The notes beneath the pieces are model-generated. The model saw only the letters and a program-made list of their open reading frames with translations, did not search any database and was not told the DNA's origin. DNA of 64,000 bases from Lachnospiraceae bacterium UBA4631 (GTDB lineage Bacteria; Bacillota; Clostridia; Lachnospirales; Lachnospiraceae). Both the position numbers and the translations under genes were made by a program. Location: positions 60,867-124,866 of the forward strand of contig DHMX01000017.1 of NCBI GenBank assembly GCA_002406015.1, read 5' to 3'. This document shows positions 8,610-18,600 of the stretch, in pieces (position 1 is the stretch's first letter; every line of letters starts with the position of its first letter).

Positions 8610-10094
8610 TTATGCAAATAGCTTCTGTACCTCTGCCTCATTAAATACTACCTGCTTAACATGCTCTACCTCTATCTGATAGAGTGCATTGGCTGCCAGA
8701 TGTTCGGCTGCCTGCTCTAAATTACGGATTCCGGTTGTATTTACAAACTGCTCTACCACCGCATTTAATCCATCCTCTGTTACCACACATTCACTTTCCA
8801 TTAGACCGATTCGTTTCAGCACCTTCGGCAATACAAAGTTACTAAAAATCAGCTTCTTTTCTTCAAAGGTATAATCCGGAATATCAATCACAGCAAACCT
8901 TGACATTAACGGAGCACTAATCTGTTCCTTATTATTTGCCGTCGCTATCGGATATACCCCTACTGTCGGCACCATACATTCCATATAATTGTCTGTAAAG
9001 CCTAAGTTATCCAACAGCGTCAACAATACGTCTGCCGGGTTTCCGTTTCCTTTTCCGGAAGCTGCTTTATCTAACTCGTTAATAATAAATACCAGATTGG
9101 ATTCTCCGGCAATCGAAAATGCCTCCATGATAATACCCGGCTTGGCATTGGCATATATTCTTGAGCTTCCTGTCAACTGCTCCGGGTCATTAATGGAGCT
9201 CATGTCTAAGGTTGTCCACGGAAGCTTCAATATCCTTGCAACTGCATAAGCAATCTGCGATTTACCGGTTCCGGCAGGACCTACTAATAATAATCCGTAT
9301 GCCGGAAGTGTATGGGTACGGTTAATCTGGATAATGGTTTCCATAATTCTCTGCTTTACCCGTTCCATTCCATACAGCTCTTCATCCAGAATCCGTCTTG
9401 CTTCTACCGGGTCAATTGCTTCAAAATAATTACTCTTCCACTGTACATTCATCATAATAGATAATGCCCGCTGTGCATGTCTGCGTTCCTCCGGGGATAC
9501 CTCATGGGAACGTGCGACTGCCAGATTTCTTCTCGCCCATAATCTTATATTATCCGGCATGGTTCTTCCTGCACAGGTCATGAAGTCCGAAATGCTCTGA
9601 AGGCTGGTCAGCTTCATTTCGTCTCCTTCTTCCTCCGCATCATCGTCCTCTTCAATCTCTTCGGATGCACTGCTTGCAAGAAGCCGTTCAATCATGAACT
9701 GCAAAAATCCATCCTGTGCTGACAGCTTCGTTCCACCGCCAAATGCGGTTTCGCGGATTCGGTATACTGCATACCCGTCCTCCCGATTCTGTCCGGATAA
9801 CCGGATGCTGATATGATTTTCACCCAGCCATTTAATCAGACTGACAAACCTTGCATCTACCTGTAATATATCTGCCGGAAGCGTATCTCCATGTTCCTTG
9901 AACTCAAATGCCGTCCGCTGACTCTGATTGGTAAATATTCCTGTGCTGTGATGCTGCCATTGGCATTGACGATTATCTAATACCAGAATCGGCTCCTCCG
10001 GTGTTTTTTCTTTTGCCGTACTGTTAAAGGTTGTATAGGTGCAGACAACCTCTTTCTGCTCCTTTGATGTATGGTTAAAATCAAAAACTGCCAT
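8610..10094 (-). CDS. Lon-like AAA+ ATPase lacking a protease domain
   Basis: About 494 residues. N-terminal ~200 residues are unrecognised and include a very acidic linker (EEIEEDDDAEEEGDE). The AAA+ core follows: YGMERVKQRIMETI as in Lon, Walker A VGPAGTGKS, a Walker B-like FIINELDK with Asn replacing the usual first Asp, sensor ATANN and an arginine-finger region LMSRFAVIDIP. After the AAA lid (GIRNLEQAAEH) the protein ends, with no Ser-Lys protease domain. Probably an unfoldase or assembly ATPase. Start is the ATG at 10094 with AAAGGAG 7 bases upstream. It begins 13 bp after the NhaC gene, so the two are probably one operon. Confidence 0.75.
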   Translation of the reverse strand: MAVFDFNHTSKEQKEVVCTYTTFNSTAKEKTPEEPILVLDNRQCQWQHHSTGIFTNQSQRTAFEFKEHGDTLPADILQVDARFVSLIKWLGENHISIRLSGQNREDGYAVYRIRETAFGGGTKLSAQDGFLQFMIERLLASSASEEIEEDDDAEEEGDEMKLTSLQSISDFMTCAGRTMPDNIRLWARRNLAVARSHEVSPEERRHAQRALSIMMNVQWKSNYFEAIDPVEARRILDEELYGMERVKQRIMETIIQINRTHTLPAYGLLLVGPAGTGKSQIAYAVARILKLPWTTLDMSSINDPEQLTGSSRIYANAKPGIIMEAFSIAGESNLVFIINELDKAASGKGNGNPADVLLTLLDNLGFTDNYMECMVPTVGVYPIATANNKEQISAPLMSRFAVIDIPDYTFEEKKLIFSNFVLPKVLKRIGLMESECVVTEDGLNAVVEQFVNTTGIRNLEQAAEHLAANALYQIEVEHVKQVVFNEAEVQKLFA

Positions 10095-10107
10095 TCTTCT
10101 TTCTCCT

Positions 10108-11766
10108 TTACTCGATTGCTTCCTTTCCTGTTCTGGCACGAATTACCAGCAATACTCCAACCAGTATTACAATACCAACCGGTAACGCAATCCATGAAAT
10201 AGCCGCCAGTCCGATTGCCTGAAGGATACCGATAATCAGATAACCAACCAGACAGACAGCCGCTACCGTAATTGCATACGGCAACTGTGTCGATACATGA
10301 TTGACATGCTCACAATGTCCTCCCGCAGAAGCCATAATTGTAGTATCCGAAATTGGGGAACAATGGTCTCCGCAAACTGCACCTGCCAGACAGGCTGCAA
10401 TGGATATTACCATCATTTGTCCGGACGGGAACACTCCGAGTACAATCGGAATTAATATACTGAAGGTTCCCCATGAGGTTCCGGTTGCGAATGCCAGAAG
10501 TGCAGCAACTAAAAAGATAATAACCGGCAGGAAGCCTTGGAATGCCTGTGCCGAATTAGCCACTATTTCTGCTACAAATATCTTAGCTCCCAACAGATTC
10601 GTCATACCTGACAGTGTCCATGCCATGGTAAGAATCAAAATCGGGGCAATCATAGACTTAAAGCCCTCCGGAATACACTCCGTAAACTCCTGAAAGGTCA
10701 ATACATTCCGTATCAGAAAATAAATGAAGGTAAACACCAGTGTAACTGCTCCTCCTAATACCAGACCTACGGATGCATCGGAAGAAGCAAATGCATCTAC
10801 AAAGGATACTCCGTCAAAGAAGCCTCCGGTATATACCATCGCAACAATACAGCTTATAATCAAAACCGCTACCGGAAGAATCAAATCCAACACATGAGCC
10901 TGTTCCTTCATTACTTCTTCTTCGTTCTCTTCATACGGTCTTCCCGGTGTGGTAAACAAATCTCCTGCAATCGCATTTATTTCATGCTTCCGCATCGGTC
11001 CGTAATCTACCCGAAGTAAGGTGATAGCAAGTATCATTACCAAGGTAAGAATTGCATACAGATTATATGGAATTGTCTGGATAAATACAGCAAATCCGTT
11101 GATACCTGCATCCTCCGGAACGGAAGATGTAACAGCGGCTGCCCATGAACTAATCGGTGCAATGATGCAGACCGGTGCTGCGGTTGCATCAATGATATAA
11201 GAAAGCTTTGCTCTTGATACCTTATGTCTATCCGTAACCGGACGCAAAACACTACCTACAGTCAGACAATTAAAATAGTCATCTACAAAAATCAGCACAC
11301 CCAATACCATAACTGAAATCTGGGCTCCGATTCTTGTCTTGATATGCTTAGATGCCCATTTTCCGAATGCTGCAGAACCACCTGCCTTATTTAACAGGGA
11401 TACAAGGATTCCAAGCATTACCAAAAAGACCAGAATACCCACATTCCATGCATCGGCAAGCTTATATATCATTCCGCCTTCCTCTTGAAAGAAAATGGTA
11501 TTTATCATCAGCTCCAGATTAAAGTTTGAATACAATAAACCTCCGGTTATAATTCCTGCTAAAAGAGATGTGTATACCTCTTTTGTAATTAATGCCAGTC
11601 CAATCGCAATTACCGGCGGTAACAGGGATAGCCATGTTGCATATGTGCCGCACTGATAACTGTCGGCATCTGCTATCGTTCCCGGTGTCTGGGTTGTAAT
11701 TACCATAAGTGCAATAATAACCAGAATGAATACTATCATTCCAATTTGTTGTCTTTTCAATTTCAA
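10108..11766 (-). CDS. NhaC-family Na+/H+ antiporter
   Basis: About 552 residues with roughly a dozen membrane helices. The family signature GDHCSPISDTTIMASAGG is present near residue 470, and a second conserved stretch VDDYFNCLTVGSV lies near residue 165. Such proteins exchange Na+ for H+ (or related organic substrates) across the cell membrane. The start is uncertain: a TTG at 11766 has GGTGGAG 6 bases upstream and fits best; a GTG at 11778 is the alternative. The gene is followed closely by the Lon-like AAA+ gene and preceded, after 105 bp, by the coiled-coil gene. Confidence 0.85.
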   Translation of the reverse strand: MKLKRQQIGMIVFILVIIALMVITTQTPGTIADADSYQCGTYATWLSLLPPVIAIGLALITKEVYTSLLAGIITGGLLYSNFNLELMINTIFFQEEGGMIYKLADAWNVGILVFLVMLGILVSLLNKAGGSAAFGKWASKHIKTRIGAQISVMVLGVLIFVDDYFNCLTVGSVLRPVTDRHKVSRAKLSYIIDATAAPVCIIAPISSWAAAVTSSVPEDAGINGFAVFIQTIPYNLYAILTLVMILAITLLRVDYGPMRKHEINAIAGDLFTTPGRPYEENEEEVMKEQAHVLDLILPVAVLIISCIVAMVYTGGFFDGVSFVDAFASSDASVGLVLGGAVTLVFTFIYFLIRNVLTFQEFTECIPEGFKSMIAPILILTMAWTLSGMTNLLGAKIFVAEIVANSAQAFQGFLPVIIFLVAALLAFATGTSWGTFSILIPIVLGVFPSGQMMVISIAACLAGAVCGDHCSPISDTTIMASAGGHCEHVNHVSTQLPYAITVAAVCLVGYLIIGILQAIGLAAISWIALPVGIVILVGVLLVIRARTGKEAIE

Positions 11767-11871
11767 TGTTCTCTCCACCCTTTGTATTTTATAGTCTTTC
11801 TTTTCATATGTATATTGCTCACATATCTAAGTCACTAGTATAAATAGATTTTCGCTGGAAATCAAGGAAAA

Positions 11872-12474
11872 TCAAGCCAAATCCAATCCTTCTGAGCCTG
11901 CCACCTCGGCAATCGTATCTTCCACCCGGATAATCTCCGGACCGATCCCGGCTGCCTCTGTATTATCGGCAATCTCCGATGGGTCTGTCTGTTCCTTTTT
12001 CTTTTCATCATCCCAGAGAGAATCGTACTTTTTCCGTTTTCGCAGCTTTACCATAGCCCCTACATTCTTTGCCATCTGATACAATTTATCATCAAATTCC
12101 ATAAGCTTTCGCTCGTCACTTGCGGGAACCCTTGCTCCCTTCATGATTCGTCTGGCTACCTCCATAATCTTAGCCATGTCTGCTCCTGCTTCTTTTACAG
12201 CTTCTCCCTGCTGCTTTGAATTTTCCATTTCTTCGATTGCATATTTTTGTTCATTCAGTTTTTCTAAATAATCGGAGTATTCATTTTGCTTCTTGTCCAG
12301 TGCATCATAGGTCAACTGAAGCACTACCGCTTCATCCCCAAATAGTTCTGAACCGCCAACGGTTGACTCCATCTTTTTCTTTAATGCTTCCTGTTTCTTG
12401 GCTATTGCTGCCTTCTGTGTCCGATAGGCTTGAATTTGTGTACGGTATGTCTGTTGTGCATCCTTAATCTTCAT
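11872..12474 (-). CDS. Hypothetical coiled-coil protein
   Basis: 200 residues, mostly charged heptad-like sequence (KKQEALKKKME, DYLEKLNEQKYAIEEMENSK) suggesting long coiled coils at ~15-90; then a segment PASDERKLMEFDDKLYQMA and an acidic C-terminus. No signal peptide, no membrane helix, no family I can name. Its ATG overlaps the TGA of a 13-codon ORF (ATGA), and it has only a weak RBS of its own, so translation is probably coupled to that short ORF. It precedes the antiporter gene. Confidence 0.7.
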   Translation of the reverse strand: MKIKDAQQTYRTQIQAYRTQKAAIAKKQEALKKKMESTVGGSELFGDEAVVLQLTYDALDKKQNEYSDYLEKLNEQKYAIEEMENSKQQGEAVKEAGADMAKIMEVARRIMKGARVPASDERKLMEFDDKLYQMAKNVGAMVKLRKRKKYDSLWDDEKKKEQTDPSEIADNTEAAGIGPEIIRVEDTIAEVAGSEGLDLA

Positions 12475-12512
12475 TCTACATCACACTCCATACCTATAGA
12501 TTTTTTACTCAT
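12471..12512 (-). CDS. 13-residue ORF translationally coupled to the coiled-coil gene
   Basis: MSKKSIGMECDVE, preceded by a perfect AAGGAGG 8 bases before its ATG. Its TGA stop overlaps the next gene's ATG. This is the only strong RBS upstream of the 200-residue protein, so ribosomes probably enter here and reinitiate. It could be a small functional peptide or only a coupling leader. Confidence 0.45.
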   Translation of the reverse strand: MSKKSIGMECDVE

Positions 12513-12722
12513 ATATATTCCTCCTTGAATGTAAAAGAAGACCAAAGTCCTTTTCGGTCTTTATGAATAAAGATACTTCTATTAATTTATCGGCTGTTTT
12601 CTTTCAAAATATAACCCATTATTGTCTGTGCAACACAAAATGACGTATCATGTATACTATCTTTTCTTTTGTAAAATGCTATGCTAAAATATGCATATCG
12701 TAAATAAAAAGAGGTGTTCCCT

Positions 12723-13667
12723 ATGATTCAAATAGATTTAATTACCGGTTTCCTTGGTTCCGGAAAAACAACCTTTATCAAAAAATATGCGGGCTACCTG
12801 CTTTCACAAGGCAAGAAGATTGGGATTCTCGAAAATGACTTTGGTGCGGTGAATGTAGATGCCATGCTGTTGCAGGATATTCTTGGTGACAACTGTACGC
12901 TGGAAATGGTTGCAGGCGGCTGTGATGCCGACTGTCATCGGCGAAGATTCAAAACCAAATTGATTGCTATGGGAATGTGCGGGTATGACCGTATCTTAGT
13001 AGAACCTTCCGGCATTTTTGACATGGATGAATTTTTTGATGCCCTTCATGAAGAACCGTTGGAACGCTGGTATGAAATCGGAAGTGTCATCACTGTCATT
13101 GATGCTGCTTTGGAACAGACTCTGTCAAAAGCCTCCCGTTATCTGCTGGCATCACAGGCAATACAGGCAGGCACACTCCTCTTTAGTCATACACAGGAGG
13201 TTTCTCCGGAGACTCTGGCTTCTACCCTTCGTTATGTCAAAGAATCCTATGAGCTTCTTCATTGTGATAAGCTCCCGAACCAGACCATTATTCAAAAGGA
13301 CTGGGCTTGCTTACAGGCTGAGGATTATCAGGCAATTATGTCCTCCGGCTACCATACGGCTGATTATACCAAGCTCTGGTTTGATAATCAGGAAACCTAT
13401 GAGAGTGTATATTTTATGAATATGAACTTTACAGAAGAATTTCTGCGGCACTCCTGTCCGGAAATCCTAAAAGACCCTGCCTGCGGCAAGGTCTTTCGTA
13501 TTAAAGGCTTTCAACAGCTTCCCGACGGTCACTGGATTTCCATTAATGCTACCCGGCAAAAAATCCAAATCAACAGCATTCCAAACGGGCAGGCAATTCT
13601 GATTGTAATCGGCGAAGGTCTGAATCAAGCGGCTATTGAACATTATTGGGGAAAATCCCAGCCGTGA
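12723..13667 (+). CDS. CobW/COG0523-family P-loop GTPase
   Basis: About 314 residues. N-terminal GTPase: Walker A GFLGSGKTTF (residues ~8-17), ENDFGAVNVD, a Walker B-like ILVEPSGIF. Family members are metallochaperones for zinc, cobalt or nitrile hydratase iron. The usual metal motif GCxCC is replaced by GGCDADC (residues ~67-73), leaving two cysteines. The C-terminal CobW_C-like domain is present (GKVFRIKGF, IVIGEGLNQ). Start is the ATG at 12723 with GAGGTG 7 bases upstream; a GTG at 12714 lies inside that RBS. The gene overlaps the convergent hydrolase gene tail to tail by 25 bp. Confidence 0.82.
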   Translation: MIQIDLITGFLGSGKTTFIKKYAGYLLSQGKKIGILENDFGAVNVDAMLLQDILGDNCTLEMVAGGCDADCHRRRFKTKLIAMGMCGYDRILVEPSGIFDMDEFFDALHEEPLERWYEIGSVITVIDAALEQTLSKASRYLLASQAIQAGTLLFSHTQEVSPETLASTLRYVKESYELLHCDKLPNQTIIQKDWACLQAEDYQAIMSSGYHTADYTKLWFDNQETYESVYFMNMNFTEEFLRHSCPEILKDPACGKVFRIKGFQQLPDGHWISINATRQKIQINSIPNGQAILIVIGEGLNQAAIEHYWGKSQP

Positions 13668-14752
13668 TTCTCAACCGATAATTCTATCTGTTCAGAGTCG
13701 GTCTTGATTTCTGCGTCTTTGTTCTGCCTCAGGTAACGGTCAAAGAACTCTACATGAAGTTGATTGAGATTGCTTTGCATTACCTGCGGCTCCATGGTTC
13801 CAACCAGACTCTTAATGGGAACAAAAAACTTTGCATCCGTAAATCCGATATGCTTCATATCCTGAAACTTTGCAACATAAATCGGTGCTTCCGTATCCAA
13901 CAATGGTTTTGTTTCTGCATTATAATTCTCTGCACAACAAATCTGCATAAACGGCTTTTGCATATTCATACCGGCATATTCACCGTATAAAGCTCCGTCA
14001 ATATTAATTCCGCAGGTTATATCCTTCTCATATTGGCACAAATAATATGCTGTCGCTCCGCCAAATGAATGTCCGGTTGCCCCAATGCCACAGGACATAT
14101 CAATTGCTTCCGCATATTGCTCCTTTATTTCCTTAAGAGCCGCCTTACTGTCTTTCGACCACTCTTCTATTCTTCCTATCATAAATGATGAATATGTATG
14201 CTGGAACTCATCAAATTCCTTCCATGCATCCTTCTCACTTAATTTCTTCTTTAGAAGCTTCATTTGCACACGCAATGCCTTAAAGTACGGTGTTATTATC
14301 CTTTTATTCAATGACTTATCGTAATAATCAATACTTCCATCCACATACTCGGTTGCAATTGCTTCATTTGCATGACCGATAGATGCCACTATATAACCAT
14401 GGGATGCCAGTTCACAGCACAAAAAGGTGTTACATTCTATATAGGCGTTATAGCCATGATTATATAAAATCAGCGGGAATTTCTCCTTATCTGAAATCGG
14501 TATATTTTCATAATAGTCTGCCTCATTTTTCACCTTCTGCAAAAATTTATTTACATGATATGCCTTTCCCAGTGCATCTGCCTTTCTTTCGCTGAAGATT
14601 TTTGCTTTCTTATGTCCGTTTACCGCATCCGCATCAACCGGATAATACATCCGTACCGCAATCTTTCTTTTTCCGGATGCATTTCCCAGTACCTCATCCC
14701 TAGTTTCATCTGTAAACGAAAAACAACTCGTTCCTACACAATATGATTTCAT
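13643..14752 (-). CDS. Alpha/beta hydrolase, PAF-acetylhydrolase-like
   Basis: About 369 residues. The nucleophile elbow GATGHSFGG carries the catalytic Ser; an upstream oxyanion-type segment PLILYNHGYNAY and an N-terminal KIAVRMYYPVDAD match the platelet-activating-factor acetylhydrolase/dienelactone hydrolase group. The acid and His of the triad would be in the INIDGALYG region and the HIGFTDAKF region. No signal peptide, so cytoplasmic. Substrate unknown, probably a small ester. Start at 14752 (MKSYCVGTS) has GAGAGG 8 bases upstream; ATG at 14758 is nearly as good. Confidence 0.8.
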   Translation of the reverse strand: MKSYCVGTSCFSFTDETRDEVLGNASGKRKIAVRMYYPVDADAVNGHKKAKIFSERKADALGKAYHVNKFLQKVKNEADYYENIPISDKEKFPLILYNHGYNAYIECNTFLCCELASHGYIVASIGHANEAIATEYVDGSIDYYDKSLNKRIITPYFKALRVQMKLLKKKLSEKDAWKEFDEFQHTYSSFMIGRIEEWSKDSKAALKEIKEQYAEAIDMSCGIGATGHSFGGATAYYLCQYEKDITCGINIDGALYGEYAGMNMQKPFMQICCAENYNAETKPLLDTEAPIYVAKFQDMKHIGFTDAKFFVPIKSLVGTMEPQVMQSNLNQLHVEFFDRYLRQNKDAEIKTDSEQIELSVENHGWDFPQ

Positions 14753-14845
14753 TTTCATCCCTCTCTTCCGTTTTGTCCTATATTCCACTTCGTCTACTAT
14801 TCCGTTTTGTTTCGCATCCCCATTGCTGATTTCCGTGCATTCCGC

Positions 14846-15487
14846 TTATTGTTCCATATAGGTCTTTATCCATTCGACTATATCCAGTCTGCCTTCCCCA
14901 CAATAGGAATAATCGGCAATGCTTAAATCTATCTTTTTCAGTTGTTCCTCTGCTCCTTCGGTTGTCAGAGTCATATATGCATCATACACCAGTGCATACT
15001 TTGTCCGAAACTCTTCTAACTGTGTATCACTCTTTCCCTGCTTCCAATCCTTTACAACAAGGGCAACCTGCTCTTCCGCTAAGGAATTACCGGCTGCAAG
15101 TCCCATCAGTTCCACACTCTGCCGAATGACTGCGGCATCTTCTGCCTGATTCGTACTCTCGATGTTCGTATTAATCTTATCCATTTCTGACTGAATCTCA
15201 GCTACCGCATATGGGTCCATCCCACTTAAGTCTACCGTTTCTTCGGTGCTGCCTGTTGCCTCTGTGGTGCTTTCCGTGGCTTTTTCCGACATGGCTTCTG
15301 TGGTTGCTTCTGTCCGGTTTTCGGTTACCTCTGTGGTAATGGTAACTGCCTCTGTGGTACTTCCATCTGTAGAGACGGAACTGCCTGTGCTTTGTCCACA
15401 GCCTGTAAATACCATTGTCAGCATCAAGGCAGTACCTATCAATATTCTTCTTTTCTTGTACTTCGTGTTTGTGTAATTCCTATTCAT
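14846..15487 (-). CDS. Hypothetical lipoprotein with Thr/Ser/Glu-rich linker
   Basis: 213 residues. N-terminal KKRRILIGTALMLTMVFTGC gives a lipobox (FTGC). A low-complexity Thr/Ser/Glu linker spans ~25-85 (repeats of TTEA, TEAT and similar), likely a wall-crossing spacer. A helical C-terminal domain of ~120 residues (DPYAVAEIQSEMDKINTNIE onwards) matches nothing I know. Start at 15487 with AAAGGAG 8 bases upstream. It lies 156 bp downstream of the giant gene, on the same strand. Confidence 0.7.
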   Translation of the reverse strand: MNRNYTNTKYKKRRILIGTALMLTMVFTGCGQSTGSSVSTDGSTTEAVTITTEVTENRTEATTEAMSEKATESTTEATGSTEETVDLSGMDPYAVAEIQSEMDKINTNIESTNQAEDAAVIRQSVELMGLAAGNSLAEEQVALVVKDWKQGKSDTQLEEFRTKYALVYDAYMTLTTEGAEEQLKKIDLSIADYSYCGEGRLDIVEWIKTYMEQ

Positions 15488-15643
15488 TTGTAAGCTCCTT
15501 TCCAAATTCTAAACCTGTATGAACGTAGTGTTTCATGTAGCATTTATGCCTGTAATTATTATGCGTAGTTTTCTTTCCTGCTTCAAGCAAGGCATGATAA
15601 CAGGTCGAATTTAGCAGATAAAATACCAGCCTTTTCATTACCA

Positions 15644-18600
15644 CTATTTATACTTGGCTCCTCCAAGCTTTCGATATATAGCCAGTGCTGCCTCTGAATC
15701 CTGTCTTCCGACCATATCCTGAAAACCAAGCACCGATAGTATCATAATTGACTGAATCCGGTTTTTACGGATTGTATTGTATGGTCCGGCAGAATACAGA
15801 AGGGAACGGATAATTTCAAATCCCACCGACTGTGAAAGCTCGTCAAAGGATTCAAATCCAAGGGCAGTCTGAAGCAATTCCCGGTTGCTGTATTTTTTAA
15901 GTCCTTCCGGCTGCTTTTTTTGCAACCCGGACGCTTCGTATGCGGTTCGCAATTTGATAAGCTTTGGATTTTCTGCATTTCCTAATTCCAAATAATTTTC
16001 CACCACCTTACGGTCTGTAAAATACTGATGGATAAAGAACGCACACTCAACTGCCTTATCCGCAAGCTCGGTATAGACCTCTACACTCTCTCCGCCAAAC
16101 TGTTCTGCCAGATTTTTCGCAACATCCTTAACATCCGTGATTGCCTGCCGATACTGATTTTGATAGGTCTGGTATTTTGCAGATTCCATTGCCCGCCGGT
16201 TCCGCATTTCTCCGGAAGCACTTAACGCTTCCTGTGAGCTTGACTGTGAGGCTGCCGCTATTTCTTTCTCCTTAGCGTCCTCCTCTGCTGCCTCTTTGGC
16301 TTTTGCATCGGATTCGTTAAGCTCCTTCAGATTCTTCATAACCTTTGCGAAATCTGCAACTGATTTTATCACTTCACCGGCAGTGTTCACCAAGCCTGTA
16401 ACAGTTCCGGCTTTTTCCACTACACCCTGTATGCCTTCAACCTTGTTTTTATCTATGAATTTTTCTATATATTCTTTGGTTTCTTCATCCTCCAGCTTTT
16501 CTCCGACGGTCTCTGCCTTTTCATTTACGGTTTCGTTTGCACTCATCAAAACACTCATTACGGAAGGCTTCTCCTGTGCTTCCTCTTCCTCTGTAAAGCC
16601 GTATTTGTATGCCTTCTCCGCTGCTTCGTTAGAAATACTTGTGATTATATCCTGCAAAATGCCATATGACCGCAGATTTTGGGATGCAATATCCACTGCC
16701 ATTCTTCCAAAGAAGTGCGTTGCACGATTACCCGCAGTATGCAGATTCTTTCTTAAATATTCACTCTCAAACTGAAATACACCGCCTTCCTTCAAATCTC
16801 CGCGTGATACATAAAGCTCATAATCTTCTGCTAAAATCTGTGCTTCTGTACTGGTTCGATTTACAAACTGCAACGCCCTTGCAAACAGTTTCCAGTCAAC
16901 CGCAGTCTTTCTTCCCTTCCGGAAGTAATTCGATAAATGACTTTCATCCAGACGGAAGTCTTCTTTTTCAAACATCATGGAATCATCTATCTGGTGGGAT
17001 AGCAAAGACATTACCGCCTTCTTTTCTGCATTGTCTAATTTCATCCGATTCTTATGGGAGGATGCATTCTTCAGATATTCATTTGCCAGTCTGTCTCTTT
17101 CCTGCGGATTCACATAATCACGTTCTGCACGTCCGAAATAGGAGGCAACAAAATCTTCTTTGGAAACATCCAGCACATCCCTGTGTTCCAATGCCCGTAA
17201 GAACAGGCTCTTTTGATTTTCGTCTAATGCATAATAGCCTGCCATAAGAGCCGCTACCTGCTCTTGATTCTTCATATCCTCTTCTGCCTGCTTCTGAAGG
17301 AATTCGTCAAATTCTTCTTGTGTCAGAGAAGGCTTCTGCTCATATTTCTTATATACGTCAATTGCCTTTTTATTTTTGGTTTTAGCAATCAGTTCCGGTT
17401 CCGTTGCTTTCCGTATAGCAGCAATTCTGGTCTGGTATCTTACAAGCTCCTCTTCTGTCTTCAATGCATTCCGGAAAAGCTGCCAGTCAATTAATGTCTT
17501 ACGCTCCATTGCCGCTTTTACAAAATCATCCTTTTGCAAAAATCGTCCGGTCATATCCACATCATCTCTTAATTGGAAGCTGCATAGTGATAAGAATGCC
17601 TGCGTGCAAGATGCATGACTGCCGCCTTCTTTCAGTAGTTTCTGTCGGTCTTCTCCTTTCAACTGCTCAAGGAGTTCCGCACGTCCCTTCCAATCCACAT
17701 AATCATGGAAATTGTTGAACTTCTCCGGTTTCATCGGTTCATCCAGTATTGTCCGTTTTTGAAGAAGTACCACTAAGCGTTTGCATCTGTCTGCATCCAG
17801 CTTTTCCAGTACCTGCTTCATATCCTCCTGTCCGTCTTCTGCTGCCAGCTTCCGCAGTACCTCTAACCATTCCTGCGGACTGTCAATCTCCTGCTTTACA
17901 AGTTCCTTGCGTCGATTCTGCTTCTCATCCTGTATCAGCATCAATTCCTCGTTAAGGAAACCGGCTCCGCCATTTAAGCGGTTCCAATTCTTTGGTCGGT
18001 TATTCCGGTATTGCGTTATACATAATTTCGTAAAGGTCATTACCTTCTTAAAAACGTCTTCGTTAACAATACCGCTTCCCCGACTCAGCCTTTCCACTAC
18101 CATTCCGTATTGAATCTCCGGTTTAAACGCCTCATTCCGGATATAATGCTGTATCTGCTCCTTCAGGTTCTGTACGGCATTGGCATCCTCTCCCATATCC
18201 TTAAGAACCAACTTAGCCCCGGCAAGCTGTTCACTTGCCAGAAACTGTCCCGGAATCATCAGCGTCAGTGCAAACAATTGCCGCTGCTTATCGTCTAACT
18301 GATTGTACTCTTTCAAAAATTCCTGATTGCTGTCCCCAATTAGTTTTTCAAGGTCTTTTCTGGTTACGGCTGCCCCTTGTCGCTCCTCTGCCGATAAATC
18401 ATCCGAGGATACAGCTCCCAGTACGGTATCAAAATCCTGTACTGCATCACACAGCTTGTCATTCTCCATACATTTCTGCACCTCTTCCCGAAATGCCTGA
18501 AGATTCCCTTTTGTAATTCCCGCTAATATATCTGTCCGGAAATATTCAAGGAAGCCTGCCCGTATCTGCTCCTTATTTCCGCTAAGCTGCGATTTCCGGT

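Noticed and set aside
14846..15487. Mucin-like secreted adhesin because of Thr/Ser repeats
   Set aside because: Only a short linker; the lipobox and small globular end fit a simple lipoprotein.
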